A stretch of 64,000 nt of DNA from Pedobacter lusitanus (GCF_040026395.1 NZ_CP157278.1:2170001-2234000), one strand, 5' to 3'. Positions 17,457-27,380 are shown, counted from the stretch's first letter. Made by a program: numbers and translations. Notes: generated by a model from the letters alone, not told the origin.

Positions 17457-18911
17457 TTGAATACTTGCTATAAATGCGGCCATGAAATGGTCACTGAAGA
17501 ATACTACAAAACTAATAGAGACCAGTTCACAACCGAACCGAAGTTCAATCACTACGAACACATCATCCAGAACGCACTGTTCGGAAGATTGAAGCCAAAC
17601 AATATCCTGTGCAAACAGTGTGGAAACGATGCTAGCACAGATATCGACAAGGACTTTGTGACTTTGTTCCACTTCATCACCGAGACGATCAAGCACGTCC
17701 TTATCAAAAAGGATCACGGTAAAGGGAGTGTGAACACAATGAAGGGTGTATTATTCGACAAGGAACTCGCACGCAAGCGTGATATCATGATTAGGGACAA
17801 CATTGTTGCGCCAAAGGAACCATTCTATGATTATGATGCTACAAATTCGATATTAACCATCTATGCGACCAAAGTACGGGCCAAACAATACACAAGCGTA
17901 GTAAGGGAAGAACTTAAGGAAAAGGGCATCGACTACGACCAGCTGAAGGTAGAGTTTGTAGAGGACATCTCCCATCTTGGTGCTGTAGGTATATTCTTTA
18001 CAGAAGGCATCGAAAATTTCCACCAGAAGCTCACCGATGGTTTCCGGAAGATTGCTGCAGGTTTCGCTACCTACAGTGGTGTTGAGCGCAGCCAACTAAA
18101 AAATCTGCTTGAAATCGATGGAGATGGAAAAGCAGAATTTATATCAAGTGGAAATGTATTTCCATTTGTAGCGGTGGGCATCGTAGATCAGCAAATTGAA
18201 ATCAACAGACCAGATATTGAGCGTCACTACCCAAGCCATACGATCATCTTATTTTCGCAAAAACTTGCTGAGGATGTACAGCATCTGTACTGCTATGTTG
18301 ACCTTTTCAGTACATTTCAGTACTATGTACTTCTTAATGATGACTATAAAGGGGAAATGATCTACCAAAGCTATCACCAGGCGACCGCGGTAGAATCAAA
18401 ACCTTGGACGGATGTAAGAATGACTAGGCCAAAATATTTCAACATTATCGTTGACGATTATCAAATCGACACTTCCAAATATAAAGGAACCACACTAACA
18501 GAATATGCAAATTTCCTGCAAGATGCAGTGGACAAATATACGTTCATTCCAGCGCTGTCGCTTAAAGAACAAGTAGATCGCATAATGGATATCGTAATGC
18601 AAAGCTATACAGCAGCACAAACCGAAATTATCAATACACCGTTGGTCGATAGTTTAAAAAAACTGAAAAAGACCGACCCCATTATCCTGCTTCAGGAACT
18701 GAGTGCCTATTTTGAAGATCCAGAGGCATTCCAAACCTTCCGTACCTCATTTTTTGAAGATGACGGTAGTGGCATTGGTGAAATCATGTCAACTCCCATT
18801 GCAAGCAGTGATAGTTTTATGACCAAGGCAGTTATGAGAGCCTATTGTACAATGAAATTCAATCAGATGTCGGAATTTGTTTTCTCGAATACTAAAGACC
18901 CAAAAAAATAA
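17457..18911 (+). CDS. HNH endonuclease-domain protein
   Basis: 484 residues starting at a TTG (no ATG is available before the first zinc pair). The N-terminus has C4-x2-C7, then HYEHIIQNALFGRLKPNNIL with C52-x2-C55, the pattern of HNH_5-type nucleases (zinc pair, E-H-I-I, second pair). The remaining ~400 residues are not recognised. Codon and base composition look richer in G and C than the flanking genes, suggesting separate transfer. Neighbours suggest a phage-defence role. Confidence 0.7.
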   Translation: MNTCYKCGHEMVTEEYYKTNRDQFTTEPKFNHYEHIIQNALFGRLKPNNILCKQCGNDASTDIDKDFVTLFHFITETIKHVLIKKDHGKGSVNTMKGVLFDKELARKRDIMIRDNIVAPKEPFYDYDATNSILTIYATKVRAKQYTSVVREELKEKGIDYDQLKVEFVEDISHLGAVGIFFTEGIENFHQKLTDGFRKIAAGFATYSGVERSQLKNLLEIDGDGKAEFISSGNVFPFVAVGIVDQQIEINRPDIERHYPSHTIILFSQKLAEDVQHLYCYVDLFSTFQYYVLLNDDYKGEMIYQSYHQATAVESKPWTDVRMTRPKYFNIIVDDYQIDTSKYKGTTLTEYANFLQDAVDKYTFIPALSLKEQVDRIMDIVMQSYTAAQTEIINTPLVDSLKKLKKTDPIILLQELSAYFEDPEAFQTFRTSFFEDDGSGIGEIMSTPIASSDSFMTKAVMRAYCTMKFNQMSEFVFSNTKDPKK

Positions 18912-19029
18912 TATTCAATATTTGGTGGAAAACTTTAAGAAAATAACACAACAAAGAAAATGAACCCCAGTCAAGGTATCTAATGCTGAACCCAGGATCA
19001 GTGGCTTTGGGTAAATCAATCTAAAACGG

Positions 19030-20187
19030 TTAATTACCAACAACTCCTATCACTGTATTTATTGATTCAGCGTCTTCGTTTGCTTCTGTACCATCTTCTC
19101 GGACGGTACTTTTATGTCGAAACTCATCCATATATTCTGGAATAACAAATTCGGGGTCGCTCATATTAAAAGCAATGTTTTTGGGTATACTAGGGCCGTT
19201 GTCTATACGCGTTTGTGGATTTTCAGGGTTCTGAAATGTTTTAAACAGCCCAAATATTTCGTCTACTTTGAAATTATAGGATATTTTACCTGTTTCAGGG
19301 TTGTAAGAATACGAATAAAATGAGGCCATTACCTGATCTGTTGTAGGTTCATTCGACTTTGGATCATGATCTGGATATTCCTCAAGAATAAACCTGGTTT
19401 CCGCACTAACAAAATTATATTTCTGTAGAAAAATATCATTTCTTATTGCAATATTATCTCCAAATCCGCTTCTTTGAACCGATGGATATATTATTGCTTC
19501 AATGTTATCAACCGATTGTATAGGATAAAATAATTGTTCGGAAGTGATCATTGCACTAAAAATATAATCTCTTGGCCTGCTTCTATCAACTTTTAAAGTA
19601 AATACGTCAACAAAAAATTCCCTAATCAAAGAGTAAACTAACCGTAAAGGGTTTGAAAAATTTTCAGTAGAAAATGGCTCGGGAACAATAACAGAACAAA
19701 TACTATTAGCACCATCCTTTAAAACAAACCGACTTACAGTTATAATATCTCCATATTTCGGCTTGGTCTCCCAGTATGCAGATGCTTCATCCAAAGAGCA
19801 ATAAAGCACCTGTTCATTTTCAATATTGCATCGATTTACTTTGACTAAATGCAACGGCGGGGCAAGGAGATCATCTATAGTTGTAAAATAGCTTACTGGC
19901 ATTCCTCTACCAGCAAAAATATTTGTATTATGCGAGATTCTGACCAAATGTCTAGGCAAGCTAACAGCCTTGACAACTGATTTCAGATTGAAAAACGTTG
20001 ATACGTTTTTTTTTAGTAGTTGATACTGTTCTTCTGGCAAATCTTGAATCTTTCCAAATAGGGATCTATACCAGTTCAATTTATCAATTATCTTATGTAC
20101 TGGATGAAGATTTAATTTCTCTGTATTAAATTTGTTATTAGCGATTTTGGCAATTCTTCCGTGTTCATCAAGTAAATCTTCAGCCAT
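19030..20187 (-). CDS. RES-domain protein (putative NAD+-degrading)
   Basis: 385 residues. The segment 83-155 has RISHN (R83), then NRCNIENEQVLYCSLDEASA with R119, Y129, S131, and E140 in YWE, followed by YGDIITVSRF. This spacing fits the RES domain, whose toxin members use NAD+ phosphorolysis. The C-terminal 230 residues are unassigned. Not next to an obvious antitoxin; it lies between two putative nuclease genes, in the opposite direction, and could be a stand-alone effector. Confidence 0.55.
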   Translation of the reverse strand: MAEDLLDEHGRIAKIANNKFNTEKLNLHPVHKIIDKLNWYRSLFGKIQDLPEEQYQLLKKNVSTFFNLKSVVKAVSLPRHLVRISHNTNIFAGRGMPVSYFTTIDDLLAPPLHLVKVNRCNIENEQVLYCSLDEASAYWETKPKYGDIITVSRFVLKDGANSICSVIVPEPFSTENFSNPLRLVYSLIREFFVDVFTLKVDRSRPRDYIFSAMITSEQLFYPIQSVDNIEAIIYPSVQRSGFGDNIAIRNDIFLQKYNFVSAETRFILEEYPDHDPKSNEPTTDQVMASFYSYSYNPETGKISYNFKVDEIFGLFKTFQNPENPQTRIDNGPSIPKNIAFNMSDPEFVIPEYMDEFRHKSTVREDGTEANEDAESINTVIGVVGN

Positions 20188-20338
20188 TTATAAGCTTATT
20201 TAAGTAAATACATATTCATATGTGTAAATATACTAAGTTAACTACTTTAAATCTCAAACTCAAAATGCCCCTTATTTATAACTCACAATAAGTATTTGTA
20301 TTTTTGAAGTCACCACTGGATACTAAAAGCGATCGTAG

Positions 20339-23311
20339 ATGATATTAATGAATGAAGAAGAAATTAGAGGAAAACTAATTTTACCTTTCTTAAATGAGCT
20401 TGGTTTTGATCTTTCTGAGATTTCATTGGAAAAATCATTTTCAATTAGACTTGGAAAGACTGAACACATAATCAATGGCAGATCCGATGTGCTTTGTAGA
20501 AGAAATGGTAAAAATCTCTTCATCATAGAACTGAAAAAGGATTCTGTTGATATCTTACAAAAAGACATAGATCAAGGAATTTCTTATGCCAGGGCACTAA
20601 TCGATGATATCGCACCGTTTACGATAATTACAAACGGAAAAACAACAAAGATATTTGACTCAATTTCGAGAGTTGATCTTACTGGTAAGAAAATTTCCGA
20701 ACACTCAGATTTTTGGAAAAATGGTTATATGCTCTCGACAGACGAAGAATTACGAATAAGGTACGAAGCACTAAAAAACTTTATTTCTTTTTCAGACGAA
20801 AATTTGAAGATATTCTGTGGGAACCAGGTCCAGGATAGAATGGGACCAATTGTTGGTAATATTGGTGATCCGACTTCTAAATTTGTAATAGATCTGTTTG
20901 TTCAAAGAAAAAACTTGCAGTCTTCCTTCAATAGCTTTGTTGATTCTGACGGGTCTTTTTTTGCCATAGTTGGAACAGCCGGGGTTGGAAAAACAAATAC
21001 AATGTGTTCATTGGCACTTCAAAGCTTGGAAAACAGCTTTGTGTTCTTCTACAATGCAGCAATTATCAATAAATCACCATTGGAGCATATCGCACAGGAC
21101 TTAAATGGTGTTTTTTCCAGTAAAAGTGAAAGCAATAGTGTTCTGAAGAAACTCGATGAATTGGGACGATTTTTAAATAAAAATGTTTTCTTATTTATAG
21201 ATGCAATAGATGAAAGTGTCAATACGAATATTTCACTTGAATTAAGCGAGCTTGCTGTTGCAACAAGAAATTTAAATAAGGTTAAAGTCTGCATCAGTTG
21301 TAAATCCAATATTTGGAAAAATATTCTAACTGTAAGTGGTACACATACGCACTTATTTGAAGAGTTGAATAAGTTTCATCAGCCAATTGGAAGTCTCGAT
21401 AACAATCCTGGATTTTTACTGAAGGATTTCACTGAACAAGAGTTAACTGGGATAGTCCCTTTATATAGAAATGCTTTTGGTTTCAAGGGTGAAATTTCCG
21501 AAAACCTTTTAAAAGAATTAAGAAACGGTTTCTTCTTGAGAATATTTAGTGAAGTCTACAGTCATAAACTCATACCTGAAAAAATCGATGACAAGGACCT
21601 AATAAAGTCATATTTGAAGCAATCGTTTGAAAAAACAAAGATTGATTTCCAAACGGGTATGAGAATTCTTTCAAAAATAGGTATAATATTAATCAATCAT
21701 AAATACAGTGAATGGGATGCATTCAATGATGATGGGTTAGAAATTGAGACATTGCTAGAAAACCTGAATTTTTCTTTAAATGAAACGTTGCCCGAGGATC
21801 TATTTGCTAGAAATATACTTACAAAATCGAACAAGGAGGATTCTTATAATATCTCTTTCTATTATTCTAAAATTCGGGATTACGTTATATGCTTTCATTC
21901 TTATAAATTAGACCAACTTGGCGACAATGAATTTTATAAAATACTTGACGATTTCTACAGCAATTACATCGGCCAAAGTGCTATTGAGTTTTACTTGGAG
22001 AATGCAACTGAAAGCCATAAGTATACGTTGATAAAATACAAAAAAGACAAGGCCCTTGCGTACGTAAACAGCTACAATTCCTATCTGGAAGAAAACTTTA
22101 AAAATTCAAAGAAGCTGTTTCTTCCGAAAACAGATGGTGAAATTGGCATTGCGTTGCCAGTTGATCTGATAAAAAAGGATGGTTATGCTTTATTTCCGTT
22201 AAAATCTGCAGCATCTGAAAAAATATTACATAAACATCTTGAAGATGCCTTTTCAGGTGAATACTGGAATAGTCGAATGTATGAGATTGGAGCTTACACT
22301 GTTTATGGAAGTAATTACTCACTCTTGGTAGCTGATCAAGGTAAAGCTGTTAAAAAACAGATTTTCAAACAATTAAAAGATATAATTCAAAAAGGCAAGC
22401 TTAGCGCATACAATTCTGAAATATTGATAATGGAACAAGTGTCCTTAATAATTTATTATTATCAAAAACAACTAGGATATAATGACAGGATAGATGATTT
22501 GTACATGCCCAGATTCGAATTAATCTATCCGATTGATTTACAAGATTTACAAAAAAGAATATATAGATTTAGAGCCTACGAGTACTATAGAAGATTAGAC
22601 TACAGCATTCCATCAAGCACTATTGACCTAAGAGTGGAAGATGCAGTCAAAAACAATCTTGATATACCTACACTGAACATTACTGGAGACTTTCCACCTT
22701 TTGAAGAGCTGTCTAAGATCGTTGGCATACTACAAAAAAAAGGAATCCATAAGTTAGAGAAGCATCATTTGCCATATCCTGACAAATCGGTAATGGAAGC
22801 AAAGAATTTTTACCAGCAAAATAACATAAGAGATATTCGGAAAATCAGATGTTTTCAATACACTGAAGACCAAGCGAAATTTTATATCGAATCTTTCTTC
22901 AAACATTTGGAGATTTGTTACAAGGATTTTGTTGAATACCTTTTTCCAACATTTAAGAATGAATTGTCCTTTTTTAACTCCTTGCCTCACGAGTACTTTT
23001 TTTATATGAAAGATTCAGATGTTTCAAAATGGGGCTCATTTGGTTATCGTTCGTCAAAAGATGGCCAGACAAAATTTAATTTCAAGGGCGATATTACAAT
23101 CGAACACGCATTTAAAGAAGATGGAATATCGATATTGCGAGGATTTTCACTTGACAAATTACTTCGTAGTGATTATCATAATGATATAAAGACAATAGAT
23201 AAAATTAACACACCGAAAGTCGACGAATTTTGTGTAATTAGGAATTGGGTTTACAAGTTACTTAAAGATGATATGAGGGGAATTTTTAAAGAACACAAAG
23301 AGTATATTTAG
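20339..23311 (+). CDS. PD-(D/E)xK nuclease-STAND NTPase fusion, putative antiphage protein
   Basis: 990 residues. Residues 1-130 resemble the HsdR N-terminal nuclease: GRSDVL (D50) then FIIELKK (E64-x-K66) and QGISYAR. A P-loop follows with Walker A GTAGVGKT (212-219) and Walker B FLFIDAIDE (D288, D291, E292), the hhhhD-x2-DE form of STAND/NACHT-like NTPases. The ~500-residue C-terminal part has no repeats I recognise and may be the sensor. This nuclease-STAND-sensor layout is that of Avs-type proteins, which cut DNA on recognising a viral protein. Start could also be the ATG at 20348. Confidence 0.75.
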   Translation: MILMNEEEIRGKLILPFLNELGFDLSEISLEKSFSIRLGKTEHIINGRSDVLCRRNGKNLFIIELKKDSVDILQKDIDQGISYARALIDDIAPFTIITNGKTTKIFDSISRVDLTGKKISEHSDFWKNGYMLSTDEELRIRYEALKNFISFSDENLKIFCGNQVQDRMGPIVGNIGDPTSKFVIDLFVQRKNLQSSFNSFVDSDGSFFAIVGTAGVGKTNTMCSLALQSLENSFVFFYNAAIINKSPLEHIAQDLNGVFSSKSESNSVLKKLDELGRFLNKNVFLFIDAIDESVNTNISLELSELAVATRNLNKVKVCISCKSNIWKNILTVSGTHTHLFEELNKFHQPIGSLDNNPGFLLKDFTEQELTGIVPLYRNAFGFKGEISENLLKELRNGFFLRIFSEVYSHKLIPEKIDDKDLIKSYLKQSFEKTKIDFQTGMRILSKIGIILINHKYSEWDAFNDDGLEIETLLENLNFSLNETLPEDLFARNILTKSNKEDSYNISFYYSKIRDYVICFHSYKLDQLGDNEFYKILDDFYSNYIGQSAIEFYLENATESHKYTLIKYKKDKALAYVNSYNSYLEENFKNSKKLFLPKTDGEIGIALPVDLIKKDGYALFPLKSAASEKILHKHLEDAFSGEYWNSRMYEIGAYTVYGSNYSLLVADQGKAVKKQIFKQLKDIIQKGKLSAYNSEILIMEQVSLIIYYYQKQLGYNDRIDDLYMPRFELIYPIDLQDLQKRIYRFRAYEYYRRLDYSIPSSTIDLRVEDAVKNNLDIPTLNITGDFPPFEELSKIVGILQKKGIHKLEKHHLPYPDKSVMEAKNFYQQNNIRDIRKIRCFQYTEDQAKFYIESFFKHLEICYKDFVEYLFPTFKNELSFFNSLPHEYFFYMKDSDVSKWGSFGYRSSKDGQTKFNFKGDITIEHAFKEDGISILRGFSLDKLLRSDYHNDIKTIDKINTPKVDEFCVIRNWVYKLLKDDMRGIFKEHKEYI

Positions 23312-23423
23312 AACTTTAATATGGAAACCTACAAACTAAAAATATTGATTTGGGTTCAAAAAGCATCTTCATGTATAAAAAACTAAAAAGGTACTTGTAC
23401 ACAGTCTTTATTTCTACGTGGGC

Positions 23424-25109
23424 ATGAAAAACGTCGAAATCTCCCGGCAATATCTACTTGCTTTCGGAACCCTATATGGGGAAGAGCAATTCAACTTGGT
23501 AAAAAGCCTTAAAGTCTTACCTCGTAAACCTGCGTTGGAACTAATTAGTGTTATCCTTCACGCACATAACCGAAGAAAACGATCAGACATCAGATTTCAG
23601 TCCACTCAGCTTTTTTCATGGATGATGCAAATGGATAAAACTGAACAATCATTAATTGTAGATTTTGCTCAAAGGGAAAATAAATTGACTGGAGATTCGT
23701 CATTTCAGCTTCTGGATCGAAAAGCATGCCTCAATCTACTTCAGCATATCCTAGTTTACTGTGAAGGTACAAACGAGGAATTGAAAGCAAAAGATCACTC
23801 CATGTTGTTTAAATGTTTACTTTATTTCAATACGAAAGTAAACGCAGACCAAGAAAGCATCTTCAATTGGGACCGATCAGGCAGTGTGGAGCAGTTTGCA
23901 GACTATATTTTACCTATTCATTTTAAAAATATTGATCTAAGCACCCATAGAGACTATAAGGTACAGTTCTTGAAAGTTTATTACTTTTTTAAATTTTGTG
24001 AACAGGATGCGAAATATTCTACTTACCTGACAAACTTTTTAAATGCCCTTAAAATAAAAACTTATGGAAATTATCTTTGGCGGGTTTTGGATCAGATGTT
24101 CCTTTTGACACTGAATGAAGAGGTAACTACTAAAGTGCAAATAGCCGGCGATGAGCAATATATGAGTTTTTACAACAATCTGTCAATTAACAGCAATATA
24201 AAAGAAATTCATCCAGACCTACTCCCACTTCGGCAGTTTCCTTTATTTAAACTGACTGACAATCAATTTCTATATTTAGATTATCGCCTTTTTGTAGACA
24301 AGTTTTACCAAAGTTTTCTTTTTGACTTTGCAAGCCAAGCAAAAATCAGTGTTGGGAGTTTAAAGTCACATATGGGGGAGCATTTCTCTGAGACTATTCT
24401 TTTTTATAAGGTCATGAGTAACTGCTTCAATAAGTATGGCCATACCAAACTTAATGGAAAAGAGCTAAAAAAAATATTGAAAGATTCTGAACCAGACTAT
24501 TATATCCGAGAGGGCTCAAAGGTATTTATTTTTGAATTTAAAGATCTATTGATGAGCTGGGAAGTTAAATATTCTAATGACTTAACAAAGATAAAAGCCG
24601 CCATTATAGACAAACTAGAGAAAACAGCATCCGGACAAAACAAAGGAATCAATCAGTTGGTTAACAACATCATCTGTTTTAAAAAAGGAATCTACAGGGA
24701 TAAGATGATTGATGAAACTGACCCTGCAAAAACCATGATCTACCCAATTTTAGTACATACAGATCTAACGCTCGAGGCATATGGAGTTAACAACTTTATT
24801 AACGAACGTTTCAGTAATTTACTCACGAATACAGAAATACCAATTCATCTCATCAAAAAAGTTGTTCTTATAAATATTGATACGCTCATACAATTACAGG
24901 ATTACTTTGCTAGCAGTCAACTCAAACTGGCCACCTGCATTAACGCTTACATCGAATATATATCTAAAAATAATGCAATATCCGCCAACTTTCCTTTTGA
25001 TGAGTTCATTAAACACTACCTCGGTAAAAAAATAAAAAAAAGAGTCCCTCCCCCAAAAGATTTTATGGACATAATTTCCGAATTTAAGCGAAATGCCAAA
25101 GTAAACTAA
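23424..25109 (+). CDS. PD-(D/E)xK nuclease-like hypothetical protein
   Basis: 561 residues from the ATG at 23424 (a GTG at 23418 is also possible). The middle-to-C-terminal part carries EPDYYIREGSKVFIFEFKD: P-D360, then E373-x-K375, a textbook PD-(D/E)xK signature with correct spacing. The first 340 residues are helical and unrecognised. It lies 112 bp after the STAND gene on the same strand and could be co-transcribed, either as a second component or as an independent defence gene. Confidence 0.6.
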   Translation: MKNVEISRQYLLAFGTLYGEEQFNLVKSLKVLPRKPALELISVILHAHNRRKRSDIRFQSTQLFSWMMQMDKTEQSLIVDFAQRENKLTGDSSFQLLDRKACLNLLQHILVYCEGTNEELKAKDHSMLFKCLLYFNTKVNADQESIFNWDRSGSVEQFADYILPIHFKNIDLSTHRDYKVQFLKVYYFFKFCEQDAKYSTYLTNFLNALKIKTYGNYLWRVLDQMFLLTLNEEVTTKVQIAGDEQYMSFYNNLSINSNIKEIHPDLLPLRQFPLFKLTDNQFLYLDYRLFVDKFYQSFLFDFASQAKISVGSLKSHMGEHFSETILFYKVMSNCFNKYGHTKLNGKELKKILKDSEPDYYIREGSKVFIFEFKDLLMSWEVKYSNDLTKIKAAIIDKLEKTASGQNKGINQLVNNIICFKKGIYRDKMIDETDPAKTMIYPILVHTDLTLEAYGVNNFINERFSNLLTNTEIPIHLIKKVVLINIDTLIQLQDYFASSQLKLATCINAYIEYISKNNAISANFPFDEFIKHYLGKKIKKRVPPPKDFMDIISEFKRNAKVN

Positions 25110-25411
25110 GACAGCATATGGAATCAGTTACCAAAAAACAAGGTTTTTCTTGATCTATAAAACTGCTCTGGTAATACCTTTTCAAATACCAATTCCTTGT
25201 GTTTTTAAATACTCACTAGCAACAAGATATCAAAATATCCTTCCAGAATATGTGTCATCATTTCTGAAAAAATCAATCCAACCCACTTTTGTAAGTTTGC
25301 TAGCACAATAACCATAAAATAACTAGTGTCTACAACCAAGTAGTAAAAACCAAAAAGTACCTACCAAAGTTTTCAAATAGCTTATTTTAGACATAATCCA
25401 ATTTTATCATT
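25110..25411. other. Intergenic region before the serine recombinase
   Basis: 302 bp, AT-rich. A recombination site would be expected near here, but I see no clear inverted or direct repeat and no gene. Confidence 0.4.
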
Positions 25412-26887
25412 ATGAAATCAGCTTACATTTACGTCAGGGTAAGTACCGATGAGCAAATGCGTCATGGCTACTCTCTCATTGAACAGGAAGATCGCCTTCT
25501 CCAACACTGCGAAATCAACAATATTCAAGTAGTAGGAATATTCCGGGAAGATTATTCAGCTAAGGATTTCAATCGCCCGGAGTGGAAAAAACTTATTAAA
25601 ACGATCAAAAAGAATGAAAATAAACTTTCAGAAAATATTCTGTTCCTAAAGTGGGACCGTTTTAGCCGAAATATCCAATACGCTTACCAAATGCTTGGCA
25701 TACTAAGGGATCTGAATATTCAAGCCATGGCAATCGACCAACCGATTGATTTTGATATCCCTGAAAGTATCGTTATGCTCGCCGTTTATTTATCCATCCC
25801 AGAAGCTGAAAACAGCAGACGTGGAAAAAACACTTCTGACGGGATGCGCAGAGCAAGGAAGCTTGGACGATGGCCCTCAAAGGCTCCCATAGGTTATATC
25901 AACATGACAACCTCTGATGGAAAAAAAATCATTGTGCCAAAACAGCCTGAAGCCAATCATATTAAATGGTCCTTCAAGCAAATGGCAACTGGTGGATATT
26001 CGATAAATAAAGTTAATAAAATGGCCTACTTAAATGGATTTATCTGCAAAAGGAATAACTTTTGGCGATTGATTCACAATCCTGTTTATTGCGGATTCGT
26101 AACCTTATCTGCAACCAACAATGAAGATATGCAACTCATAAAAGGAATTCATGAACCTCTTATTTCTGAGGAGCTATTCAAGAATGTACAAGCCATGATT
26201 CTTAGCAAACGTAGAGAACGAGGCAAAAAAGAGAGCTTAAAATCTGTATTCCCTTTAAGAGGTTTCTTGACCTGTCCTTATTGTAACCGTAGATTATCCG
26301 GTAGCATATCGCAAGGAAGACATGCAAAATATCGTTATTACCACTGCTGCACAGCTAAATGCCGAGGTCGGTTTAAGGCAGAAGTGTTGGAAGCCACTTA
26401 CGAAAAACAACTAAAAAATATATGGATCTCCCCTGCAGCGGTTAAACTTTTTAGACTCATCTTGGAAGATGAAAATATACTTACGGTTCGGAAGAGCCTG
26501 TTGCAGCACCGTAAGTCCATATTAAATGAAGTCGAGAAAGAAGAATTATTCCTATCAAAAGTAAGGAAGCTGTTTATTGACGATAAAATCGACCATGAGG
26601 ATTTTACTAGTTTAAAGAAAGAACAAAAGGAAAAACTGGCATCAATAAATGAGAGGTTGGATATGACCGACGAAAAGATAAAGAATAACGAAATCAACTC
26701 GGAAAATGAATTGGCTTACAATGACTACGATATTTTATTTTCCTATAAAAACCAAGACATTGAAGGGAAAAGATATATCATTAATCTTTTCCGCCCATCA
26801 TCAATAAATGCCATCACAGGAAATCTTAACGTTTTGGAAATAGACCCTGCTTTGTTGCCAATCATTCTTCATCAGAAAAGCACATAA
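25412..26887 (+). CDS. Large serine recombinase (site-specific integrase)
   Basis: 491 residues. N-terminal resolvase domain with YVRVSTDEQ (catalytic Ser11), conserved arginines in KWDRFSR and NSRRGKNTSDGMRRA; then a recombinase domain (PIGY ... GGYSINKVNKMAY), a zinc ribbon C288PYC291 ... CRGRF, and a coiled-coil region near 355-440. This is the layout of phage/ICE large serine integrases. It ends 419 bp from the CAU tRNA gene and probably mobilised some of the genes upstream. Confidence 0.9.
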   Translation: MKSAYIYVRVSTDEQMRHGYSLIEQEDRLLQHCEINNIQVVGIFREDYSAKDFNRPEWKKLIKTIKKNENKLSENILFLKWDRFSRNIQYAYQMLGILRDLNIQAMAIDQPIDFDIPESIVMLAVYLSIPEAENSRRGKNTSDGMRRARKLGRWPSKAPIGYINMTTSDGKKIIVPKQPEANHIKWSFKQMATGGYSINKVNKMAYLNGFICKRNNFWRLIHNPVYCGFVTLSATNNEDMQLIKGIHEPLISEELFKNVQAMILSKRRERGKKESLKSVFPLRGFLTCPYCNRRLSGSISQGRHAKYRYYHCCTAKCRGRFKAEVLEATYEKQLKNIWISPAAVKLFRLILEDENILTVRKSLLQHRKSILNEVEKEELFLSKVRKLFIDDKIDHEDFTSLKKEQKEKLASINERLDMTDEKIKNNEINSENELAYNDYDILFSYKNQDIEGKRYIINLFRPSSINAITGNLNVLEIDPALLPIILHQKST

Positions 26888-26913
26888 TTTCTTCAAATTA
26901 AGCAGTTTAAAAG

Positions 26914-27132
26914 ATGAACCATTTACAAATTAAAAATCCAAAAGCATTTTCCGAGAAAAAGGTTTCTCTTAATCAGGCTATAACCATTTTAAAACAGAAT
27001 GGCATCCAGACAGATAAAGATCAAGCAAAGGTAATACTGGACTTTTTATACGTTATAGCGAAAACTTATAACCTTACCAGCAACGATAAAACTGGAGCAA
27101 CGTGTGACCATAACAGGATTTTGAACAAATAA
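26914..27132 (+). CDS. Small protein commonly paired with recombinases
   Basis: 72 residues, helical: VSLNQAITILKQNGIQTDKD then AKVILDFLYVIAKTYN. Similar ~70-residue proteins sit beside integrase or recombinase genes in Bacteroidota. Their function is unknown; a recombination-directionality or DNA-binding role is a guess. It starts 26 bp after the recombinase stop. Confidence 0.55.
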   Translation: MNHLQIKNPKAFSEKKVSLNQAITILKQNGIQTDKDQAKVILDFLYVIAKTYNLTSNDKTGATCDHNRILNK

Positions 27133-27273
27133 TATACTCCTGTTACCATTTTGAGTAACTTATATCAAGGAATAAGTATAAGGCAGAATAAATATTAAAA
27201 TTCTCGAACCGCTTTTCACACCACAAATAAGACATTCAAAGCGTTGATTTACAATCAAATACAAAGAATAAAA

Positions 27274-27303
27274 AAGGAGATAATCAAAATTGACTATCTC
27301 CTT
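27274..27303 (-). terminator. Terminator of the tRNA gene
   Basis: Stem AAGGAGATA/TATCTCCTT with a 12 nt loop directly downstream of the tRNA on the minus strand, followed by a T-rich run (AAAAA on the plus strand at 27271-27275). Confidence 0.7.
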
Positions 27304-27306
27304 AAG

Positions 27307-27380
27307 TGGGCCATGATGGGCTCGAACCATCGACCAAAAGATTATGAGTCTTCTACTCTAACCAACTGAGCTAATGGCCC
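27307..27380 (-). tRNA. tRNA with CAU anticodon (Ile2 or Met)
   Basis: The minus strand folds into a complete cloverleaf: acceptor GGGCCAT/ATGGCCC, D arm GCTC...GAGT, anticodon stem GAAGA/TCTTT around loop CTCATAA (anticodon at 27344-27346), T arm GATGG-TTCGAGC-CCATC, discriminator A. CCA is not encoded. The anticodon-arm context GACTCATAATC followed by TTGGTCG resembles lysidine-modified tRNA-Ile2 more than elongator tRNA-Met, but the sequence alone does not settle it. Confidence 0.9.

Noticed and set aside
17337..17717. Minus-strand 126-codon frame
   Set aside because: Overlaps the zinc-pair N-terminus of the HNH gene in antisense and has no recognisable features.
25110..25411. Attachment site for the serine recombinase
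   Set aside because: Expected near the gene, but no convincing short inverted repeat with a central dinucleotide could be identified by eye.
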